Below are positions 38,701 through 48,895 of a stretch of 64,000 bases of DNA, in pieces. Location: NCBI GenBank assembly GCA_001600355.1, contig BCJU01000002.1, positions 3,286,001 to 3,350,000 on the forward strand. Direction: 5' to 3'. How positions within the stretch are numbered: the first letter of the stretch is position 1; each line of letters starts with the position of its first letter. A program made the translations under genes and the position numbers. The notes beneath the pieces are model-generated. The model saw nothing but the letters and a program-made list of their open reading frames with translations. It did no database searches and was not told the origin of the DNA. Source of the stretch: Meira nashicola. Taxonomy: Eukaryota > Basidiomycota > Exobasidiomycetes > Exobasidiales > Brachybasidiaceae.

Positions 38701-38923
38701 TAGCGATTTGCTTGATATTTTCTCGTCTTTGAAAACGGCTAGCAATCGCGCCGCCATCGGTAGGTTGATCATCCAAAGTTCTAGTGAGAATATTCACAGC
38801 AAAATTAAGAGATCCATCTCGATCAGATATAATTCTATCCAAGGCCGAAAGGGTTAAGATATTTGTTGGATCTTTGAAGTTTTTGCGTAATAACTCATAT
38901 GCTTCTCGACCTGGGGACGTCAT
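32777..38923 (-). CDS. NOT1: NOT1, scaffold subunit of the CCR4-NOT deadenylase complex
   Basis: 2048 residues from ATG 38923; the open frame continues 18 codons upstream to a TTG just after a TGA and is not used. The true N-terminus could include a small upstream exon I cannot identify. NOT1 scaffolds mRNA deadenylation and translational repression. Visible regions are an N-terminal HEAT part and the MIF4G-like CAF1-binding domain (about residues 750-960: RTILKNLGSWLGNLTLARNK). A Gln-rich linker lies at about 970-1030, followed by the CAF40-binding DUF3819 region (about 1035-1200: YVVFNPSVALFVNNGALKRM). The conserved C-terminal Not1 domain includes TFSWMSLISHRLFMPKLL and PFLRSMQLQDTSRVLYRGTL. 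Length agrees with other fungal NOT1 (about 2100). It forms the right border of the secreted gene cluster. Confidence 0.95.
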   Translation of the reverse strand: MTSPGREAYELLRKNFKDPTNILTLSALDRIISDRDGSLNFAVNILTRTLDDQPTDGGAIASRFQRRENIKQIAIRLGESRVYDVLRQTIPKARWHPSKSLASALSDVGVIGTSDQFTVLAVFERFGISESNPPDEESTSKLIAELLTIDVEQYAPRAEGDPFCMPIVNARVIISEIARLSSYKISWYRVVRLLDVPEQLNLSFDADWKLLSSVFQYQQMEGKNPTISALWGVWAHPARQVQILDGLTSLIKPEKYRTHEQKFTFAEQPVRSILAQSDAADVTPELLSSTWNAQELIDTLIGLAELESTNVRAPVTALLEKAMTTNAELVLIALFQKQQPWSQIHQELVKKLFAMFLAGHANHQLAFKRLSEIDVGNLLEYSRASYNDSALNISRILDVAQEVKIVDKLLESHPFFFAMDLAALASRRDLLDLDKWLQEEINKNGSDFIRAALEFIDVKVKDDLSKQEPQAEHTSVPLTVHTVATFLRVLRSNGDNMSSEEIDYFKAVRNLCLQLHPRLMNLAPGTEGQEPGLTVVTFSPDVHTEVDGYYRQMYAEQISIEDLISLLQRFKASENERERQVFACMVHTLFDEYRCFEMYYPPRELAMTAIVFGSLIQHQLIDFIPLGIAIRYVLDALRNPPESNMFKFGVQALLRFQDRLPEWPQLGQALLSLPNVQQSHPEIARIVRAAADGTAIPSGDNGVANGMNSKPPFSAINVEPAPKGLTSQEPDEQTSDKILFIVNNLSPSNLADKLVEARRLIKPEIHQWLSSYLVLQRVSIEPNNHSLYTDFIDGLEAKTLLQYILHETLAKVKMLLNSDKTVQSTTERTILKNLGSWLGNLTLARNKPIRHRNIAFKELLIEGYDSNRLIVAIPFVCKVLEQCARSTIFKPPNPWLMAVLRLLVELYQFAELKLNLKFEIEVLCKSLNIDLKEVQCTSILRNRPQELAAQESAAAAAAAQQAQQEGVQQRQLQGIQSSPQQQQQHLLQQMRLGGGQAQGQSVSNLTQGLDRMSVNRYPDTLASMLQSLPAYVVFNPSVALFVNNGALKRMICVAIDRAIREIIDPVVERSVTIAAISTRELITKDFAMESDETKTRKAAHQMAQNLAGSLALVTCKEPLRMSMVTHARTLLLQNGFNDQTLPEQAIIMIMQDNSELACSVVERAAMEKSLQDVDEQLANAYLARRDHQLRGRGYYWDANALTQSQYASTLPDLLKLQPDGLQMQQLRVYEEFGKLPRATGDVDERGSTSPSMAHVPEAVIPYPSGMNSEAEQQRIQLQQQQQQAQQQPEEAQLNPQQSIERFNQNIAELERILQQGDSEQDAQNGQNIRMLTRQITVLSGQSIKRDETTLAFAQKVVQLLYKSESDFAREVYIHLLERLCEVSVKAAKEVTAWLIYAEDERKFNVAVTVGLIRAGLVNISELDVQLTKFLQNLDFKPNSVDFAANLAFTCLKEPSCATRQQLGNLIEVLRQAQQHGKSTQASEEFLAELQDGNLQVKTDVENSQPLREQLAFCFAEWIRLFQHSPNAEKSFIDFITQLQGQGILKGEEISSLFFRVCTEVSVDSYIKQKAVGGSLSTGIFQPIDAFSKLIVLMIKYHADPSGNNNESAKIHYLTKVLSIVVLVLAQSHEELGPHFQQKPFFRFFSSLLHDLHLVEQNLQGTYIQALLAISNTLNTLQPDFFPGLTFSWMSLISHRLFMPKLLSSRTEGWSAYYRLYSSLLRFLAPFLRSMQLQDTSRVLYRGTLRITLVLLHDYPEFLSAHANSFSDLIPLPCVQLRNLILSSFSRQDFPEGLPDVFEPELTINKIEQSSIDPVIAEDYLASLSHVSNGAFKEQLDDYLSRPTSDNAAVLSILPEILVKENEGYSVSLLNSIVLHAGMVSLQKEENVVANPNTSSDAGLSVLQALFGLEPEGRYLTANAICNQLRYPNTHTTYFSAALLNLFRNEVSAREAILRVLLERIIVNRPHPWGLLTTMFELVKDRQTYPLPHDSPTEIVKLLEHISVGLGIRPGNNSTQNVTMNGVVGPGNAVQNGSMEGNVYSGQLHSIPA

Positions 38924-39903
38924 GACGTGCTCGTTGCTCAAACGTTTGATTGGGCCCGCACTTTGATGAGCTGCCAATCAAGATCGAGTTTATGAACCGC
39001 AATGAAAGAACTTCCCTCCGCTCTCGCTTCCCGCTTCCAATCTTACGACAAGGAGAGAACGAAAATCAGGCTCTGTGTTGTTTTATCTTGATCAAGGAGG
39101 TGGATGTTCGGATGTTGAAATTGATGATTTGTCGTCGTGCTGATGTATTTTCACACAAATTGAATCGTACAACATTCATGAAAGATATCACAAAGTATGC
39201 CAAATCTCCAAAAGCTTCTTGACTTCACAAGCGAATTTATCAGGTGGATGGACGGAAGAACTTTCTTCGCCTTCTTCTTTTATTCGTCGTGAATGTGGTA
39301 GGTGGAAGCCTATGCGAGAACCAGAAATGCACAAAGAAGCATAAATGAGGGGCTTGTGTACAATTGTCGATTGATCCGTATGTATGTGAAAGGAAGGAGT
39401 AGGATTGTGAATTAGGATGTCAAATTTGTTTGCATTCATTTGAGCTTCGTCGCATCCCTTTTCTCTCTACGCACGCACGCACACACACACACGCAAAGAC
39501 ACGCATCGATCCATTCCAAGCGAAGCGTGTCCCTGCGCGAGTGAATATGCCCAGCATAGTCTATGTGGTGTACCGATGAAAAAGGCTTCACACGCGGCTA
39601 CTGAAAAAGGAGCAATAGCCCTGTCTTTCTTTTCAGCTTTAAAACACCGCGATTACGGGATGACAGCTCAGGCTATAAGCGTCAAACAATCTTCTTAATC
39701 TTTGATACACTGCGCTAGAAGAAAGAGGTTAAAGCTCAAGAAGGTGAGGATGAAATTCGAGTTTAATTCATTCAATTTGAGAACAATACACTCTTCTTTT
39801 AGAGTGGCATGCAAGAGCAAAGTACAATACAGTGTGATGATGATGCGTTATTGAAGTATGATGTGAAATTGTGAGAATGAATGGATAGGGTTTGTATAGC
39901 CCT
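38924..39903. other. Intergenic region between NOT1 and SET9
   Basis: 980 bp with the NOT1 promoter on its left side and the SET9 3' flank on its right. A short ACGC/CA dinucleotide-type repeat lies at about 39471-39494. Open frames here are short and featureless. The part next to NOT1 could hide a small first exon of NOT1. Confidence 0.5.
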
Positions 39904-42900
39904 TCAATGACCATTTTGCAAATTGTGTTTATGAGCATCAATTTGATCAATTTTACCATTTGCTGAAGATTTGGTATCCAAACTCTCTTCACTTGATCTC
40001 ACATTATCGGGAGTTGCGATTGATTTGGTTAAAGTCGATTCTCCGCTCTGAGGTTGTCGAGTTACCACTTCTTGCGACTTTACAGATATAGCCTCAGATA
40101 TTGCGGGTGGATAGGATACTCTTTCTTCTTCTTGCTTGATGAAAGATTGTAGAGGAGCTTTATCAGCAGATTGCGTCTCGGAGCTTTCGATTTGAGCAAT
40201 GGCGGACAGATTCGATTGGATTGTAGGGAGAGTTTGCAATGCTTCCGTGGTACCTTTTGCATTAAAAGATCCTGGTGAAGAAGCGGATCCAAGGGCAGAT
40301 GTGGGAGTACCTCTGTTCAATGATAAAGAGGATGAAGCTCCGGGACCAGCCAAAGGTGAAGATGCAGGCCCTACCATCGGTCTACTCATCGAGGTTTTTC
40401 CGCTTCCCCATCGTAAGTTTCTGCGGATCGGTTGACCAGGTACAACGCCAGGTCGACCGTTGAACGTTACCAGAGGTGGACCTGCAAGTGGTGAAGCATT
40501 TCTAGCTGTTGCTGACCCTGCTGGAGAGCCGGAAATTGATCTTGCAGGGCTTACACTTCTGTCCGATAAAGGCGGAGAAGGAGCTTTACCGCCATTTGTA
40601 GAGTTTGAGAGAGCTTGCTTTGGAATGAAATTGTTGGCAGTAAATTGGGAAGCGGTACTGTCTCCAAAAGATGCGGTCGAGCTAAGATTCGATTCAGATA
40701 ATTGAAGCCCTTCCTCAGCGGATTGTCGTTGGCCGAATACTTTTGCATTGACAGATGGTGGCGTTGCACTTCTTTCCTCCTTTGCGTGTTTGGGCGAGGA
40801 AGAAGTCATCAAGGCTAAAGGTGATCCAACGTCCCTTGGCGTTCGCTTTCTGTTTCCTCTACCACCTTCTTCTGCACCTGCACCCCATGCCATAGCCAAA
40901 TTCTTGACTGAAGTTCGTTCTGGTCCATGCGTAGCAAGAGAACTTGTCGGAGTTGATGAAGAAGGCGTACTTCGAGCTGAAATATTCTGTGCATCTGAAT
41001 TGATAGAGTGATTCGATATCTCCTTTTGGGAAACAGATTTGGGAATCGAAGTCTCGGACTGACTATGCTGTCCAAGTGCAGGAGCAGGTGCAAACTCAGA
41101 GTGATTAGAAAATTTAGCATGAACATCCGATACCGAACGCATCGGTACATCTGGAGGTGATCTGATCGATTCATTTTCTCGATTTGCTGCTGTCCATGTT
41201 GATGCATTTGACATATCGCTTGCCGTACGTCGATGTCTTCCATTTCCGGCTACCTTGACAGTCTCAGAAAGAGATTCAAGTCCATTCGCTCTCGGTTTAC
41301 GTGATCTCTTGTCCCCTGTTGGAGCACCCCAGAACATGGCAAGCGTTTCAGTCTTGGCATGTTTTCCAAGCATCTTCGGTCCGCACGGCCGATCGTCAGA
41401 TGCCGATGATGACCCATTACTGGCAGAGGAGGATGCAGTTCTGCTCATAGCACCCTCATTGGTTGCTGAAACAGAGGTAAGATCGGACATTTCATCATCA
41501 TCGTCGTTTATAGGCGCGACCTGCTCTTCATCTTCTGAAGCTATCCTCTTCACCGCCGCTGGTCGATTTGGTTTAGTTGGTCGTATCAAAGATTTGATAC
41601 TCTCCTCTACTTCATTGTCAGAGCTTTCTGGAGCAAGCTTCGATTTCTTCTTCCGTCCATTAGCATCCGCATGGGTTTGAGATGTTCGCCTTTTTGTGTT
41701 GTTCACTTTGACCTGTCCATCAGGTTCTGTAACATCACGCATTGGGCTCAACTTCACAGGTGTTTCCACATCAGAATTATTGCTCAGGCCAGGCGAAGCA
41801 GTATCCAGCAACTTTCGTTTCTTGTTCTCTGCATCGACCTTTTCCCGTTTGGCTTTCCTTTCAGTGTAGATTGCGCTCCACTTTGCTTCTGTAGGTGTCC
41901 TGCCTGGCCAATCGCCTTGATAGATTTTGAAGTGTCTTTCGCATCTGCGACACTCATCCGGTAGCCACCATGCTTCCGGAGCCCAAAAAGCTGATCCGCA
42001 CGTTAGACAGGTGCACTTTGGACCGATGTGGGTAGATGATAGCGGATCGAATTCTCGATCAGAGACATGATGTGGGAACGTTTTTTGAATCACTTTGCCA
42101 TTCTTTTCGATTTGCATCGTTGTGGGCTCCTTCTTGACAGCTTTTGGAGGTGGACTCTTTCCTTTGCGCGAAGAAGAACGGCGTGGTGCAGCCTTTGTGT
42201 TTGCACCTTTTTGTGCGTCCAGATCATTTGATGCAGCAGCATTGGCTAAAATTTCGCTTTCACCTTGCTCGAGTGTCTTTTTCTGTGAGGCAAAGATTCC
42301 TTCCCCTCGAAGTTCGCAAGTTCGACACATACACTCTGCATTCTCTACTTCGAAGTAATTATCGCCATAGTAGGTCGTTATTTCTTCATTCAGACCAACA
42401 TCACGTAAGCATCGAAATACCATCTGTGATTGACCTAACCTGTGGAATTCACAATTTGGATCGCAATCATGATTGACGAATCTTGCTGGACCTAACAAAA
42501 GTTGACTGCATCCTTTACGGGCGCTGCGGATAACGGAAAAATCTCTTCCAGGTCCCAATACACCTCCATACTGTTGCTCCTTTCTCCTTTCTCTGCTGAG
42601 AGCTGCTTCTTCTCGAAGAGCGTCGTCTTCAGTCTTGGTCAAGTCTTTCACTCCGCCTTTGCACATGATCACAAGATCGCCAGCTTTGAAGGGTTTCGTC
42701 GCGACGACACACAGATCTGCCATTGATGTGCCTAGTGATTCTCCATTTTCGGCTCTCATCTTACCTCTGGCGACAGAGGAATTGGAAGCAGCCTGACCTG
42801 CAGCAAAAGCTCGTGCTTCAGCTTCTGCGTGTTCTTGCCCAGCTTTGGAACTTTCTGCCGACGAACTTGTCATTCTCGAGGCTCTCTTGTAGCGTGTCGT

Positions 42901-43221
42901 TAGAGCAAATTCCACGCCACTTTCCGGCATGTATGTTTCCATATAGCGTTTTGCATGCTGTTGGAATTCATATCGTTGACGAGACGATTTCGTGGCTAAA
43001 TGCTTGCGGATGACATCAATATTACAAAGCGTTTCAACGGCACCCACCAAATCAGCATCGATCACAATCTTTTGACGAACGATATCAATGATTTGCTGTG
43101 TTTTATAACGTGGTGAACGATAAGCTTGATTCATCTTGTGCGTTGAAATCTTTGGCTCAAACTCGAGAGAGTCCAAGAGCATATCGGACAGCAAATCATC
43201 ATCTGTCGCAATATCTTCCAT
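39904..43221 (-). CDS. SET9: SET9/KMT5-type histone H4 lysine-20 methyltransferase
   Basis: 1105 residues, intronless, ATG 43221. Set9 methylates histone H4 on Lys20 and supports the DNA damage checkpoint. An N-terminal helical region is typical of the SUV4-20 group (IDIVRQKIVIDADLVGAVET, residues 45-64). The SET core runs from about 168 (LCVVATKPFKAGDLVIMCKG) through GPARFVNHDCDPNCEFH (245-260) and EEITTYYGDNYFE (279-291). Post-SET Cys follow (CMCRTCE, 298-304). A further Cys-rich segment (CTCLTCGSAFWAPEAWWLPD then CRRCERH, about 415-445) is also seen in fungal Set9. The remaining ~650 residues are Ser/Pro/basic low complexity, longer than in yeasts. Confidence in the family is high; the tail's role is unknown. 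Confidence 0.92.
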   Translation of the reverse strand: MEDIATDDDLLSDMLLDSLEFEPKISTHKMNQAYRSPRYKTQQIIDIVRQKIVIDADLVGAVETLCNIDVIRKHLATKSSRQRYEFQQHAKRYMETYMPESGVEFALTTRYKRASRMTSSSAESSKAGQEHAEAEARAFAAGQAASNSSVARGKMRAENGESLGTSMADLCVVATKPFKAGDLVIMCKGGVKDLTKTEDDALREEAALSRERRKEQQYGGVLGPGRDFSVIRSARKGCSQLLLGPARFVNHDCDPNCEFHRLGQSQMVFRCLRDVGLNEEITTYYGDNYFEVENAECMCRTCELRGEGIFASQKKTLEQGESEILANAAASNDLDAQKGANTKAAPRRSSSRKGKSPPPKAVKKEPTTMQIEKNGKVIQKTFPHHVSDREFDPLSSTHIGPKCTCLTCGSAFWAPEAWWLPDECRRCERHFKIYQGDWPGRTPTEAKWSAIYTERKAKREKVDAENKKRKLLDTASPGLSNNSDVETPVKLSPMRDVTEPDGQVKVNNTKRRTSQTHADANGRKKKSKLAPESSDNEVEESIKSLIRPTKPNRPAAVKRIASEDEEQVAPINDDDDEMSDLTSVSATNEGAMSRTASSSASNGSSSASDDRPCGPKMLGKHAKTETLAMFWGAPTGDKRSRKPRANGLESLSETVKVAGNGRHRRTASDMSNASTWTAANRENESIRSPPDVPMRSVSDVHAKFSNHSEFAPAPALGQHSQSETSIPKSVSQKEISNHSINSDAQNISARSTPSSSTPTSSLATHGPERTSVKNLAMAWGAGAEEGGRGNRKRTPRDVGSPLALMTSSSPKHAKEERSATPPSVNAKVFGQRQSAEEGLQLSESNLSSTASFGDSTASQFTANNFIPKQALSNSTNGGKAPSPPLSDRSVSPARSISGSPAGSATARNASPLAGPPLVTFNGRPGVVPGQPIRRNLRWGSGKTSMSRPMVGPASSPLAGPGASSSLSLNRGTPTSALGSASSPGSFNAKGTTEALQTLPTIQSNLSAIAQIESSETQSADKAPLQSFIKQEEERVSYPPAISEAISVKSQEVVTRQPQSGESTLTKSIATPDNVRSSEESLDTKSSANGKIDQIDAHKHNLQNGH

Positions 43222-46200
43222 TTTGACCTTACCCTGCTAGAGTATGATGAAAGTGCGTAGCTGACCGGCAATCAAATTAGACAAAGTTAATTATAACCGA
43301 TCAGAAAAGATTTTTCCGGTAGAAGGATTTGATTGTCACTTTTGCTTTCGTCATCGGATGATAGTAAGATTCTGGGTGAAAGGAATGAAATACGAGCAGT
43401 TTTGTTTTTATAGAGTCATATACTTTGGCAATCCAATCTGCACGTTTTGTGAGACAAAAACAAAAAGCCGCAGCAGCAATGACAAGGATGTTGGTAGAAG
43501 AGAAGGAAGAAATGATCTAGAACAACTTTGTCATCGATCTAATGCACCTATTCACCTTGATACGTGTACACAACAATCGAAGAACTTGATGATAGGGTTC
43601 TGCATATGGTCACGTATGCTTCTGTGTGTATGTAGTTTGACAGTGTGTTCATTCACTCCTTTCATTGACGGGCATCCGGTTATGTACATCCAGACAGGTA
43701 AACTATGTATTCTGGCAAAGGCGTTTCTCCTCTCGATCGAACTTGTGGAACATATGCAGCTCCGAAAAAAACGAAACCTTGAATTATAAAAGAAAACGCC
43801 CCCTTCTCTCCCTTTTTTTCGCCTTTTAGAAACACTTTGGTCATCTGCCAAGTGTGGGCGATCGTGCATTGTTTTTTTTTCGTGTCGTGTAGAGGAGTGT
43901 CACACTTCCGCAAAATTTCCACTTTCGTCAACAAACCGCTTGTAAAACTACGTAGCACTTTTTAATACTAGGCTGGCCGTCGCGTTACGTACGAAATCGG
44001 GGTGGGGTTGTTCGGGCTTGAAGTAGGCAAATTACATAAGCAATTAATACGCTGTCATTGCCATTTTTTACTCTCGGCTAGTGTTACAACAACTTTTATA
44101 GTAGACGAGCTTCTCTTCTCTATCGTCAAATCACACGGACAGGATGTGCAATGCTATTAGAAGTGATTCTGTAAATCAATTCTTGGTTAACTTTCTGAAT
44201 CACATTACTCATCCTAAAGCCAGGCGCTTTTTGAATCCTTAATAATAAAAGGCTATGGGCTGATTGAAATAGAGACTATAAAGACTTGTCTCTATATTAA
44301 TTGCCATGTATATTACTGAAACAGATCGATAATCTTTATAGTCTAGAGATCAATTATCAGTCTTATAAGTTTCCTTATCGGATCGTTGTATACTTCATAG
44401 TTCTTATGTAATCCGCTTAGGTAATCTTCTCATTTTTAAATGCGTCAAATTCAGCTTCGGCTTATGTAAGTGTTCAAGGTCATCTTTGCATGTGTGCATC
44501 TTCATCACCAAAGTCTTTTTAATCGTTTTCAAATTCAGTCCTTGGAAAGAATGGCAGTTGCAGTAGAAATATTTTGGCCAGTATCCCTTCTTCAGTGCTA
44601 CTCAGTCAAACGTTTGGTTAGTAATAAAAATGGATAAAAATACCTGGAACGTTTTATTTTAACATTTACATTTTACCATTTTGAATTAAAATCTATAAAA
44701 AAATATATATTATCAATTTTGTAAACACGAATGGTAACGACACTTGCTGGAATATTACGACACTCATTCATAGCATAGAGAAGAACTAGAGGGTCTTCTG
44801 AATTTAGAATACAAATATTGTTTGAGATTATATAGATTTAAAAAAGGTATGAATAAGAATTATTAGTAGGTATTCGTGCTTAATCGCTAAATGTCACTCA
44901 TTCAGCATTTCATCATCATCATGGTCTAACGTCGAAACGTAGCCAGTACACAGCACTAGAAGGCCCGCAACTGGTGTGAACCCTGACAATTATTCCTAAA
45001 TTACCATCTCGTTTTCCTATTGGATCCCGATGTGAAAGCCACAAATGACAACGTTCCATATTCTAGAAACAGCTAATCGAATTTTAAATGAATAAAGAAC
45101 CTTCTTTTTAGGAGAATTTTATTATTTTAATTTTCGGAACCTTTCTTCGAATCAATCTCCATTAGCCCGGTCGTAATTATCGGTTTCAAAAGAAGGTTTT
45201 TCATCGCTCCGATTCGGGCTATTAAATATTATTTTACGGGCAATCGTGTTTAACGTTAGTGTGAATATCTCGTCACCGATCCTCCTCCTAATTCCGGAAA
45301 TGTGACAATCACGTCTTTTTTTCCAAATTTCATCAAACGGGCCTATCACCTTATCTTTCCCTCCAAACAACATCCAAAGGGTTGCTTATATATACGCGCA
45401 GCGCTGCGTTTAAAAGCCGCTGCAACGGATGGATAAGCGGACGCAACGTTGAGTTACATACATACATAAACTAGGTGTGTAGCACAAGTACAGTGCGACG
45501 CGGCCCAAAAGAATAAATCTCCTATCCTGCGAAAAGCTGTGTAACGATTAAAGCTAGATTGGATCATCTTTACATCTTGCAGCGCAGCGCAGCGGGTCGA
45601 AGAAAAAAACCCACACGAGGTACACACGCCTATTGAGCAGCGGGTCCAAGGTGTCGGGCGAATTGTTTGTTTGTATCGGATTTGGGCGTCTGTTTGCAAT
45701 TATTAAACTAGACTAAGAAAACTTGGATCGCTTTCTTGCATGTATGTGCAGTTTCGCGTTATAAGATTAAAGTACATCAGGTAACTCAATTCCCCACTTT
45801 ATCTATGTAAGAACTATGCGATCTTTTATTTAGATGCAAAAGAGTGTTCTTGGCTTCAATATATTGGTACGCATATTCCCTTTTTTTCGTTAATTAATTG
45901 CTGCAGGGCCAGCATTGGAACAATAAACACACTCTTGTCACATTCTCATTTTGACTATCGGTGCATATACGTGCATGTGTGTGAGAAAGCGGGCACCTGC
46001 AAATTTCATTATGTGGAATCTCGGCCCTATTTTGACGACACCGAATTAGGACGAAATGAAGGAACAAAGGCCCGCACCGGCACGCAAAAAATACTAAAAA
46101 AAATATTGTATGAGGTTCAACTCTCCACTTTCAATTTGAGAAAAACGGTCCCGTTCTTGCATGTTGTTTGATTTTCATGCAATCTTGGCCAATTGATTGT

Positions 46201-46479
46201 ATGTATGCATGCAAATGTATACATTATATCTTGTACCTTGTACTGCTACAATGCATGATTTTCTCTGCCTTTTTGAATTTCCCCAGCTTAAATGCTCATT
46301 TGACACAATAGCATATCTCCGGAAGCAACGTCGGCCTCGTTTCTTTTTCAAAAACTTAACTCAGCCGTCATCTTGTTTCCTTTGTCTTCCTTCTATCACC
46401 TCAACTTCAAATATTTCTCAATTCTAAATGACAATTACAACGCAACGACATCTCTGAATAACAAATTTGTCATATAGAC
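43222..46479. other. 3.3 kb AT-rich gene-free stretch
   Basis: The longest interval without a credible gene in the window. Between about 44.1 and 45.1 kb the sequence is markedly AT-rich, with a core near 44640-44720 dominated by T- and A-runs (TTTTATTTTAACATTTAC). An inverted repeat, GACTATAAAG at 44274-44283 and CTTTATAGTC at 44334-44343, lies at its left side. A 12-bp palindrome CGCAGCGCTGCG at 45397-45408 and two GCAGCGGGTC copies (45589-45598, 45638-45647) lie to the right. Open frames (for example 45152-45373 minus, 43358-43789 plus) have no family resemblance. It may hold promoters, a replication origin, a centromere-like element or a transposon relic; I cannot decide. Confidence 0.5.
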
Positions 46480-48588
46480 ATGGGTTTATTATCCAGATTG
46501 AAGAGCCTTGATGGCTTTTCACAACGACCTTTACAGGAGAAAGGTGGAAATTCGAGTAATTTGGAAAGGTTACAAACGCATTCATTCAATGAAGAACTAA
46601 ACATCGTACACAACAATGGTCATTCAGGTAGAAGGGCAAGTGAATCAATTAGATCCATATCATCATCAAGCGGCATTCATTCACAAAAAAATCAAAATAA
46701 GCCGAGACCAAGGACAGCATTAACAAAAGCACAAACGGATCAAACAATAAATCATCATTCACGAAAAAGATCCGTAACAAATCCACATTCGCTAAATCAA
46801 AACCTACCTTCACAGTCAGGTAAGATAGAATCAGGACTGCCCATCCCATTCAGAGGTATTCAGACAAGCTCAGACGAGGAAAATGTGCCTTCAACTTCCT
46901 ATGCAAGCTCTTCTCGAAGTTCGTTACAACTCTACAACGGTCAAAGGAAGGGATCTGTCGGAAGCATCCCATCTTTGAACGTAAGTGCGAGCACTGCAGG
47001 GTCACCGTTTAGCATGATCGAAGGTGAAGTGGTGGAGAATAGCACGTTTCCTGCAATGGGTTCTTTGGTAACTTCGAGTTTACGATCAAGCGATACTGAT
47101 TCACCTCGATTGTTCAATGATTCATGGCATTCTCCCAATCCTTCTCCTTATCCCAATCCAAGTGCGAGGTTCACCAATTCGTCAACAGCGGATTTCGATG
47201 ATGAAGGAATGGCGGAAGAAATTGTTGATGATGAACAAAGTAACGATACGATGTATGGCAAAATAAATGAAGATCGAATGGCTAAATCTAGAATGACGGA
47301 AAGTTTTTCACTTTACTCTAATGGGGTCGATTCAAGTTCACAAATGAGCTTCAATAAAGGAAGTTTGGGTACAAGTACATTACGTAAAGCCAGTTCAAGG
47401 CTCAAGAGTGGTTTCATGCGTTCAACAAAGAGACCTTCAACGGCAGATGCTTCGATGACAGATAGACAAGCAGTATCTTGGGATTCAACTAGAAGAAGGG
47501 GTTCTCATGGTATTTTTCAATCATCCTCAGATGAAAGTAATTCCGGATTAAGCTTACGTCTTGGTATTCCGAGAAGAAGTACGGATTCACTGACGAGCAC
47601 GATCAGTGTCGGAAGTAGAAATACAATGACAAGATCAACAACCATTCTTGCACCACAAGCAACGATTGATTCAAAATTGCCTTCACCTGATCAAGAAATC
47701 ATCAATGATGAAGAGCCAGTTCCTACTTCATCACGGCAAAGAGCACGTGCTTCGTCTTCTACATCATCACACAGTATCAGAGCAGCAATTCGTGCAAGCC
47801 TTACCCGTCCGACCTCACGTAGCGGCACACAAACAAATAATCAAGATTCGCAAGAAGTACGATCAAGTCCACTCGTCAGTCCAAAAGCTCAAAATTTCGA
47901 GTTTGTCTCACAAAACAGCGGACATTCTCCTGCTATGAATTCCACTTCACTCCCTTCTTTTGCAGGCCAACAACAAAGAGCAAAACAAAGGCTATTGTCT
48001 GCTGATCAATTGCACTCAGAAGGAATGATTTTTAGAAATCCTGGCTTCGAAAAGATTTCACTTTCACCTGCTCCGCGTAAAAGATCCAAATCACGGACAA
48101 GTAGAAGTTCAAACGAATTTGAAAAGTCCATTGAAAATGCAGAACCTGTACCTGAAATTCCATCTCAGTATCGTGATGAAAGAAGATCAAGTATTGCTAC
48201 AATTTCGGTCAATTCAGATCATGCAAATGAATCAACACTTTCAAGTGAAGATTGTGATTCAATCGATCACAGGTCCATAAATGATGAAATTCCGGGATTT
48301 AGAAGTTCAATTTCTACTACAACCACTTCTGCACATCAACATACTCCACAATCATCCATCAGTGGATCTTCTAGTATGGCACATTTGTATTCCAACGAGA
48401 AGCAATTTGGTGGAGGAGAAAAAGATAATAATGAAGGAAATTCTCTTTCTACTACATCAAGAAAAACGCAAACGATTGATTCAAAATATCAATTGCTTAC
48501 ACCGGAATCTTTTACTTCAACTTCACGTTCAAGGATGCGTGAAATTCAAAATATATCTTCACACGCTTTGAGGTTGAATGACGTTTAG
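46480..48588 (+). CDS. Ser-rich, probably disordered protein of unknown function
   Basis: 702 residues from ATG 46480 (GACATGG context), intronless. It starts MGLLSRLKSLDGFSQRPLQE; there is no signal peptide and no membrane segment. Nearly the whole chain is Ser/Arg/Thr/Asn-rich low complexity with many RxxS and SP/TP sites (RRASES, RRGSHG, RRSTDS, RKRSKSRTSRSS), which suggests a heavily phosphorylated intracellular protein. An acidic patch occurs near 240-260 (DFDDEGMAEEIVDDEQ). No domain was recognised. The long uninterrupted frame and codon use support a real gene. A role in signalling, polarity or cytoskeleton would be guesswork. Confidence 0.72.
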   Translation: MGLLSRLKSLDGFSQRPLQEKGGNSSNLERLQTHSFNEELNIVHNNGHSGRRASESIRSISSSSGIHSQKNQNKPRPRTALTKAQTDQTINHHSRKRSVTNPHSLNQNLPSQSGKIESGLPIPFRGIQTSSDEENVPSTSYASSSRSSLQLYNGQRKGSVGSIPSLNVSASTAGSPFSMIEGEVVENSTFPAMGSLVTSSLRSSDTDSPRLFNDSWHSPNPSPYPNPSARFTNSSTADFDDEGMAEEIVDDEQSNDTMYGKINEDRMAKSRMTESFSLYSNGVDSSSQMSFNKGSLGTSTLRKASSRLKSGFMRSTKRPSTADASMTDRQAVSWDSTRRRGSHGIFQSSSDESNSGLSLRLGIPRRSTDSLTSTISVGSRNTMTRSTTILAPQATIDSKLPSPDQEIINDEEPVPTSSRQRARASSSTSSHSIRAAIRASLTRPTSRSGTQTNNQDSQEVRSSPLVSPKAQNFEFVSQNSGHSPAMNSTSLPSFAGQQQRAKQRLLSADQLHSEGMIFRNPGFEKISLSPAPRKRSKSRTSRSSNEFEKSIENAEPVPEIPSQYRDERRSSIATISVNSDHANESTLSSEDCDSIDHRSINDEIPGFRSSISTTTTSAHQHTPQSSISGSSSMAHLYSNEKQFGGGEKDNNEGNSLSTTSRKTQTIDSKYQLLTPESFTSTSRSRMREIQNISSHALRLNDV

Positions 48589-48895
48589 ATTTCAGACTTG
48601 CTCAACTATCACATTCATACGACTTGTATTTTTCTTCTATCCACTCACTCTACTTTCCTTTGCATCGTGTAAGAATAATCAACGCCTCATTTCAGTTTCA
48701 TATACATATCGTGTGTGTGGTTTTGCCAGAAGCAGATGATGAAAGACAGAAGTCAAATCGCGTTTAGCCTTGAGAGCCAAGTGTGCACAGGGCATCTGCA
48801 GGCGCCGGCGCGGCACTAGCTTTCGCACAATTACACACAAAACACTGTCCAGCACGATCACCTTCTCTTTAAACCTCGTTGGACTACTGGTCAAG

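Noticed and set aside
38924..38977. Start of NOT1 at 38977
   Set aside because: That codon is TTG directly after a stop; the first ATG in frame is 38923.
45397..45408. Palindrome CGCAGCGCTGCG as a recombination or attachment site
   Set aside because: Isolated 12-bp palindrome with no associated recombinase or repeats.
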